A DNA stretch of 64,000 bases, taken from an uncultured archaeon (lineage in GTDB: Archaea; Nanobdellota; Nanobdellia; Pacearchaeales; GW2011-AR1). The notes under the pieces were generated by a model that was not told the origin of the DNA, made no database searches, and saw only the letters and a program-made list of their open reading frames with translations. Positions within the stretch are counted from its first letter, which is position 1, and every line of letters begins with the position of its first letter. Where the stretch lies: positions 1-64,000 of the forward strand of contig CABMGE010000024.1 of NCBI GenBank assembly GCA_902385625.1, written 5' to 3'. Shown piece by piece: positions 58,982 to 64,000 of the stretch. The translations under genes and the position numbers were made by a program.

Positions 58982-59395
58982 ATGAATATGAGAATAATTG
59001 GATTTAACTTATCAAAAATAGTGGCTGAGAAAAAAGAGAAATCTGTAGAAAAAGTACAGATAAATCAAAATATAAACATAAAAGATGTTATAAAAGAAAA
59101 AATACCTATTTCTCAAGGTGAGGCTTTATCTGTTAAATTTCTCTTTACAATCGATTATAGTGAGGATTTTGCAAAAGTGGAGTTTGGTGGTAATGTGCTT
59201 TTGCTTCCAGAAAAAGATGAATTAAAAACATTTTTAAAAGAATGGAAAGACAAGAAAGTTCCAGAAGAATTTAGGACTCCTTTGTTTAATTTTATTATGT
59301 CTAAATGTAATATCAAGGCATTAAATCTTGAAGAAGAGTTAAGTCTTCCACATCACGTTCCAATGCCAAGAATAGATGCAGGAAGTCAAATTTAA
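58982..59395 (+). CDS. Conserved-looking hypothetical protein
   Basis: A 137-residue soluble protein. The first half is basic (LSKIVAEKKEKSVEKVQINQNINIKDVIKEK). The second half is alpha-beta with SVKFLFTIDYSEDFAKVEFGGNVLLL and FRTPLFNFIMSKCNIKALNLEEEL. It has no membrane segment or known motif. The end LPHHVPMPRIDA is unusual. TATA-like CTTTAAAAAG is about 25 bases upstream. Confidence 0.6.
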   Translation: MNMRIIGFNLSKIVAEKKEKSVEKVQINQNINIKDVIKEKIPISQGEALSVKFLFTIDYSEDFAKVEFGGNVLLLPEKDELKTFLKEWKDKKVPEEFRTPLFNFIMSKCNIKALNLEEELSLPHHVPMPRIDAGSQI

Positions 59396-59397
59396 GT

Positions 59398-60210
59398 TTA
59401 GATTAATTTCTTTAATTTCCCAAAATTATACTCTTTGTTTTCATTGCTGTTATAGATTACTACTTCAAAATTTTCAAGCAAATTATATTTTATAATCAAA
59501 AATTCATTATTATGCCTTGATTGTTCAATTGAGTTGAGTTCATAGCCAAAACCGATAGGGCTAAAGCTGGGTATAATATAAACTTCTTTTTTCTTCCATT
59601 TTCCATGCAGAAAACATTTATATTTTTCTTTTTTATAATTATCTTTTAGAGTTATTGCAGGATGGAGATGTCCTAAAATCAAGATCTTGCTTTTTTCAAA
59701 ACAATTTCCATGCAATTTATTTCCATGCATGAAACAAATTTCTTTATGCCTATAAAAGTCCCTTAAAGCAACTCCTTTCTTTTTAGCAATCGGACCCAAG
59801 ATTGTATCATGGTTTCCTTTGATTAGGATAATTCTATCATTTTCTTTTTTTTCATCTTTATCCTTTGCTATTTGTTCATCTAAATAATCCAAAAACTTTA
59901 TAGTCTCACTCCATTCAATATCACTTATTCCCCCAAACTCATGTTTTAAATCTCCAAGTATAATTACTTGCTTTATTTTTTTACCCTGCATAGAAATATT
60001 CCAAAAAATATCTTTTAATTTACTTAGAATTTCCCTTAATTGAACTCTTGGAAATATTCCCGCTTCTGCAATATGCTCTTCATACCCGATATGCAAATCT
60101 CCCAACACAAGTATTGATTCATCAATTAAAAGAGAGTCATGTAAGAACTCTATTTTTGTAGGGTTTTCATTATTTTTATGCTTCCTGGCTATTTTATTTA
60201 AAATTTTCAT
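59398..60210 (-). CDS. Metallophosphoesterase adjacent to Lhr
   Basis: A 270-residue calcineurin-like phosphoesterase. VLGDLHIGYEE, ILGDLKHEFGG, IKGNHD, FMHGNKLHG and LGHLHPA provide the metal ligands. In archaea and bacteria this type is commonly encoded next to the Lhr helicase and is probably a nuclease partner. It converges on the hypothetical gene at 58982 (2 bases apart) and is 155 bases downstream of lhr on the same strand. Confidence 0.88.
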   Translation of the reverse strand: MKILNKIARKHKNNENPTKIEFLHDSLLIDESILVLGDLHIGYEEHIAEAGIFPRVQLREILSKLKDIFWNISMQGKKIKQVIILGDLKHEFGGISDIEWSETIKFLDYLDEQIAKDKDEKKENDRIILIKGNHDTILGPIAKKKGVALRDFYRHKEICFMHGNKLHGNCFEKSKILILGHLHPAITLKDNYKKEKYKCFLHGKWKKKEVYIIPSFSPIGFGYELNSIEQSRHNNEFLIIKYNLLENFEVVIYNSNENKEYNFGKLKKLI

Positions 60211-60260
60211 CTATTTATCAACAAAAATTAGTTTAATAATATTATTAATTATCCATTATA

Positions 60261-60293
60261 TCTTGTCTATCTATCTGTTTGTCTGTTTGTTGG
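60261..60293. repeat. Tetranucleotide-like tract
   Basis: TCTA and TCTG/TTTG units follow each other (TCTATCTATCTG, then TTTGTCTGTTTG). This is a degenerate tetranucleotide run in the leader of the phosphoesterase gene, possibly slipped-strand in origin. Confidence 0.4.
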
Positions 60294-60365
60294 AATAAGA
60301 CAGACACTAAAAATACTTTTAATATCTTAAGTTAAGGTAAGTGAATTTAAAGTTTACTTAAGGAT

Positions 60366-63005
60366 TTATTTCTTTTTTTCTTTGATTTCTTTAACAATCT
60401 CTTTATGCATTCTTTTCATAAATTCAACTCTATCTTCCATTTTAAGTAAATCAGAATAACCCTGCAAAACAAGATTCATTGCAAAAGGAGATGGAAGAGA
60501 TGTCTGAACTTTTTCCACTTTAATAAAACCTTCATTCAACCATTTTGCTACCATTTCTGCTCTTTCTATATCCATCAAATCTTCTAAAACTTCACGTCTT
60601 GCTTCTTTAAGTATTGGGAAGTCTTTACTTATTTTATTTATTGCACTCAAAAGTAAGAAGCTATTCATTTGTTGTTTTCCAACACTTTTGCTTCTTCCTT
60701 TATAATTTCTAAGAATCATAAGGCTTCTTGCAGCACAATGTCTAAATCTTCTTTTAAGTATTTCAGTCTTGGAAATAGCTTCATTCAAAATTTTTCTTAA
60801 ATTTTCTGGTTTAAGGAGTCTCATTGCCTCATCAAGTGGTAGGTTTTCTCCAGCAAAATAAAATCCATTATCTGAGATTCCAATTTCAATATCTCTTCCT
60901 GCTTTTTGCCCCATCAAATACCCTAGTGCTCTTGAAAGCGCATCATTTACTCTTCTACCATACAGCGAATGAAATATAATATAATTTTTTTCACCCTTAT
61001 AATACTCAATAATCATTCTTTTTTCATGGCTTATCTTTGAGTATTCATATTGTTCATAAAAATAATTATAAATACTATCTGAAATATGGTTGCTAACATA
61101 ACAATACTGAGAAATAAACCCTTTGATTTCCTCTGGAGATTTTTTTGATTCAAATTTTTCATTAACAAGTTTCCTAAATCTGTTAATTTCAAGTGCAGAT
61201 TCAAATGATAATGGTAACATTTCACTAAACCATCTCGGGATTGTTGGATTTTTTTTAACTCCGATTTTAACATAAGCTTTCATTCCGCGAGTGTACATAA
61301 ATTGATATCTTTTGCCTCCTAAAACAAAAACATCTCCAGGTTTCATTTTTTCAAGGAAACTTTCATCAACAACCCCAACTTTTTGATCTTTTTTCTCTCC
61401 AGCTGCTATGACTATAGTAATAAAACTTTCTTCAGGAATTGTTCCAATATTTGTAAGATAAATTACCCTTGCAAGTTTTCCCCTTTTCCCAATTTGATGA
61501 CTTTTTTCATCATACCATATTTTAGCATAAACATTTCTATGTTCAAGTGCATACTCTCCAGATAAGTAGGATATAACTGACATAAAATCCTCTTTATTTA
61601 AATCAGAATAACAATAACTTCTTTTAATTACTTGAAGCATTTCATTTATATCCCATACTTTCTGTATAGCCATTCCAAAAATTTGTTGTGATAAAACATC
61701 TAGACAGTTTCTCGGGATATGAATTTTATCTATCTTTTTCTCCCTACACTCTTTGTTAAGTATGCTGCATTCTACCATATCATCACGGTCAAGTACAATA
61801 AACCTTCCTTTTGATATATCATGAAGTTTATGCCCTGCTCTACCTATTCTTTGCAATGCTCTAGCAGAGCTTTTTGGGCTTCCAAGTAAGATGACTAAGT
61901 CTACGTATCCAATATCAATTCCAAGTTCAAGAGAAGTGGAAGTAACAACAACTTTGAGTTCACCTTTTCTTAACTTTTCTTCAATTTCAAACCTATGTTC
62001 TTTTGAGAGTGAAGAGTGATGTGCTCCAATAATATCAAATCCAGTTTTTCCTAGAATATCTTCCCCATGTTCAAGATAATTATTAGGAAACATTTCCTTT
62101 AAATGATGAATAACTCTTTCTGTAGCAGCACGGGTATTTGTAAATATTATTGTGGTTTTATGGCTCTGGATTAGTTTGTCAATTAGACTATATAATGATG
62201 AATGCATTTCAGCGCTATTTGTATCAATTAAATTCGTAACTCCTGTTAAAACTTCAATATCTGTTTTTTTCTGAGTCTGCACTTCAGCAATTAAACAATT
62301 TCTACCTGTTCCAACTAAAAATTTAGCAACCTCTTCTAAAGGTGCAATTGTTGCAGAAAGCCCTATCCTAACAGGGCTTATTTTGCTTATTTCTTCAAGC
62401 CTTTCAAGACTTAAACTTAGGTATACTCCCCTTTTATTTCCAAGGGAATGGATTTCATCAATAATTAGAAATTCAACACCATAGAATAAATCAATAAATT
62501 TTTTTGAAGTAAGCACTATCGCAAGGCTTTCAGGAGTAGTGATAAAAATATGTGGTGGATTTTTAAGCATCTTAGCTTTTTCACTTGCTTCAGTGTCTCC
62601 GGTTCTAAGACTTACTCTTATTTTTTGTAATTTTATTTGTTTTTTCTCTGCAAGATCATAAATTTCTTCCAAAGGCCTTATTAAATTAACAAAAATATCA
62701 TTATTCAAAGCTTTTAATGGAGAGGAATAAATACAGTAAACCTTATTTTCCAATTCGTTTTTTCTAGCAATACTAACTAAATAATTAATTATTGCAAGAA
62801 AACTAGTCAAGGTTTTTCCACTTCCAGTTGGAGCTGAGATTAGTATGTTTTTTCTATCATGCACATTCATTACCCCATATAACTGGCTTTCTGAGAATAC
62901 CTCGAATTTTGAAAAAAACCACTCTTTTACAATCGGATCTAGAATTTCAATTATTTCTTCCTGGTTTCTTAGTTCTGCTTTTGAGATTCCATACTTGATT
63001 TCCAT
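60366..63005 (-). CDS. lhr: Lhr-family superfamily 2 DNA helicase
   Basis: An 879-residue helicase. Motif I is ISAPTGSGKTLTSF, Walker B box DEIHSLGNKRG, motif III GLSATIAPLE, motif IV-V region VVTSTSLELGIDIGYVDLV, and motif VI QRIGRAGH. The C-terminal region contains the winged-helix and Lhr-core segments, including RVIYLTNIGTIPEESF. It unwinds DNA/RNA hybrids and DNA forks in repair. Length fits the archaeal Lhr core. It is encoded with the metallophosphoesterase, a common pairing. Confidence 0.93.
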   Translation of the reverse strand: MEIKYGISKAELRNQEEIIEILDPIVKEWFFSKFEVFSESQLYGVMNVHDRKNILISAPTGSGKTLTSFLAIINYLVSIARKNELENKVYCIYSSPLKALNNDIFVNLIRPLEEIYDLAEKKQIKLQKIRVSLRTGDTEASEKAKMLKNPPHIFITTPESLAIVLTSKKFIDLFYGVEFLIIDEIHSLGNKRGVYLSLSLERLEEISKISPVRIGLSATIAPLEEVAKFLVGTGRNCLIAEVQTQKKTDIEVLTGVTNLIDTNSAEMHSSLYSLIDKLIQSHKTTIIFTNTRAATERVIHHLKEMFPNNYLEHGEDILGKTGFDIIGAHHSSLSKEHRFEIEEKLRKGELKVVVTSTSLELGIDIGYVDLVILLGSPKSSARALQRIGRAGHKLHDISKGRFIVLDRDDMVECSILNKECREKKIDKIHIPRNCLDVLSQQIFGMAIQKVWDINEMLQVIKRSYCYSDLNKEDFMSVISYLSGEYALEHRNVYAKIWYDEKSHQIGKRGKLARVIYLTNIGTIPEESFITIVIAAGEKKDQKVGVVDESFLEKMKPGDVFVLGGKRYQFMYTRGMKAYVKIGVKKNPTIPRWFSEMLPLSFESALEINRFRKLVNEKFESKKSPEEIKGFISQYCYVSNHISDSIYNYFYEQYEYSKISHEKRMIIEYYKGEKNYIIFHSLYGRRVNDALSRALGYLMGQKAGRDIEIGISDNGFYFAGENLPLDEAMRLLKPENLRKILNEAISKTEILKRRFRHCAARSLMILRNYKGRSKSVGKQQMNSFLLLSAINKISKDFPILKEARREVLEDLMDIERAEMVAKWLNEGFIKVEKVQTSLPSPFAMNLVLQGYSDLLKMEDRVEFMKRMHKEIVKEIKEKKK

Positions 63006-63099
63006 AGTAATTTTTAAAGAACACCTTTTATCTATTTTTGATCATTGGTAAATATATAAATCTTGGTATAGGTCCCAAACAATTCAAAATCATTTGAAT

Positions 63100-64000
63100 T
63101 TATATGCTGTTATTTTGAGAAATATCTGTTTTTGCAGGATTATTAATAGTACTTGTTTGGTTGCCTTTTCTTTTTAGAAAATAGATTACTCCTAAAATCA
63201 GTATTATTGCTACTACAATTATTACAATAATTATAGGTAACCAATTCATACTCTTTTCTTTTGTAGTTTCTATTTTCTTTACTTCAACATTCCAAAAGTG
63301 GTTTCTTATCTCTGAGCTTTTTTCTATTTCTATACTAATATTGTAATTCCCTGGTTTTAATCCCCTAAATTCATAATATCCAGAATTTGTCTTAACCTCT
63401 TTGTTATCTAAATACCATTTGGTAGTATCAAAATCCTTATTATCTACTGAAAATAATTTAGTTTCATTAACAAATATGCTGATTTTTCCCAAGGCTGGCA
63501 AGGGATTTATTATAGTTAGGTTTACTATCTTTGTTTTATTTGTTTCATTTCCTGCAGTTTGATTACTAACTATTACTATTTGATTTGAATTGTTTTGGGC
63601 CGAAGAAGTCTGAGTTGTATTTGTATCACTTTCGTTTATAATTGCCGGATCTTCATTCAAGGCACTATAATTTGCAGGAATTACAGAAGTATCTCCAGAC
63701 TTATATTTATCATATTCAATTATAACCATTGGATTTTCAGGTGTTGACAAGGGGTCTGGGCTTATTGTGGTTTTACTCTCCTTTCCAACAAAAGAAACTT
63801 TTAATTTCTTTGCAATTCCATCAAGAACTAATTGTTTTATAGTTTTATTAACATAACTTTTTGGATCAATAAATTTGCTTATATTTGAATCTCCATTAAC
63901 AAGGACTTTTCCAGTAAAGTTTTTTGACACTCCATTAACACTATAATTTAGAGTACCGCTAATTTCACCAGTCAAGGGGTCATAATGCACTAAATAAGGC
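63100..64000 (-). CDS. C-terminal part of a membrane-anchored surface protein, cut by the window edge
   Basis: The frame stays open to the last base (reading ...PYLVHYDPLTGEISG) so the true start lies beyond 64000. A GTG at 63990 is only an internal codon. Visible are a beta-rich region with many N-x-T/S sequons, a Pro/Ser/Asn linker (TQTSSAQNNSNQIVIVSNQ), an Ig-like segment (SGYYEFRGLKPGNYNISIEI) and one C-terminal membrane helix (WLPIIIVIIVVAIILILGVIYFL) followed by a polar tail. The design is like the 815-residue protein at 2981. Confidence 0.75.
   Translation of the reverse strand, partial: PYLVHYDPLTGEISGTLNYSVNGVSKNFTGKVLVNGDSNISKFIDPKSYVNKTIKQLVLDGIAKKLKVSFVGKESKTTISPDPLSTPENPMVIIEYDKYKSGDTSVIPANYSALNEDPAIINESDTNTTQTSSAQNNSNQIVIVSNQTAGNETNKTKIVNLTIINPLPALGKISIFVNETKLFSVDNKDFDTTKWYLDNKEVKTNSGYYEFRGLKPGNYNISIEIEKSSEIRNHFWNVEVKKIETTKEKSMNWLPIIIVIIVVAIILILGVIYFLKRKGNQTSTINNPAKTDISQNNSI

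Noticed and set aside
60261-60293. Tetranucleotide run as a phase-variable switch
   Set aside because: It is not inside a gene and its units are degenerate, so no on/off effect can be argued.
63988-63990. GTG at 63990 as the start of the last gene
   Set aside because: The frame continues open to the window end, so this is an internal valine codon.

Overview
The window is AT-rich archaeal DNA with short intergenic gaps. Archaeal information-processing genes set the domain: ribosomal protein eS27, aIF2-alpha, aEF1-beta, RadA, an RPA-like protein, both subunits of the archaeal PolD polymerase, Orc1/Cdc6, Hef-type repair proteins, EndoQ and Lhr. The many small membrane proteins, the simplified gene set, the archaeal TadA/TadC/preflagellin-peptidase system and the leaderless promoters suggest a DPANN archaeon of the Woesearchaeota/Pacearchaeota type. 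That lineage placement is inference from content only.

Layout. 0-3 kb: eS27, aIF2-alpha and the deaminated-base endonuclease EndoQ. 3-11.3 kb: cell surface and glycan genes, with a large Ig-like surface protein, a radical SAM protein, a glycosyltransferase, and a GDP-heptose type nucleotide-sugar cluster (SDR, fused HddC-HddA, GmhB-like phosphatase). 11.4-16.7 kb: RadA, a winged-helix/membrane protein pair, RPA, aEF1-beta and a degenerate HIT protein. 16.7-29.2 kb: a type IV pilus-like locus with prepilin peptidase, eleven small single-anchor proteins whose N-termini carry a K/R-K/R-A/G motif followed by a hydrophobic helix, a TadC-like platform protein, three tandem five-helix paralogues and a PRC-barrel protein. 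The matching TadA/VirB11 ATPase is at 35.3 kb beside two coiled-coil proteins. 29-48 kb: TyrRS, a TGS GTPase, a diphthamide-synthase/glutaminase pair, a split Hef helicase and XPF nuclease, a PyrI-like fusion, ThpR, an arginase-family enzyme, M16 and M29 peptidases, and small membrane proteins. 48-57.4 kb: PurF, then the replication cluster DP2, Nudix-nucleotidase and DP1 with overlapping ends, then orc1/cdc6, all on the minus strand. 57.4-58.0 kb: a gene-free, extremely AT-rich stretch with two inverted ORB-like elements, a strong candidate replication origin. 58-64 kb: PRC-barrel, an Ada-like zinc domain membrane protein, a phosphoesterase beside the Lhr helicase, and the 3' part of another surface protein.

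The most interesting points are the predicted origin, the pilin-like locus, and several families of dispersed hairpins. In one family the stem bases change in a pairing-preserving way around an invariant TTCAC loop. Another lies just past the stop codons of four genes. First genes of transcription units often have a TATA-like box about 23-30 bases before the start codon and so look leaderless, while several small membrane-protein genes carry a GGAGGT Shine-Dalgarno. No tRNA, rRNA, CRISPR array, transposase or intein was seen.
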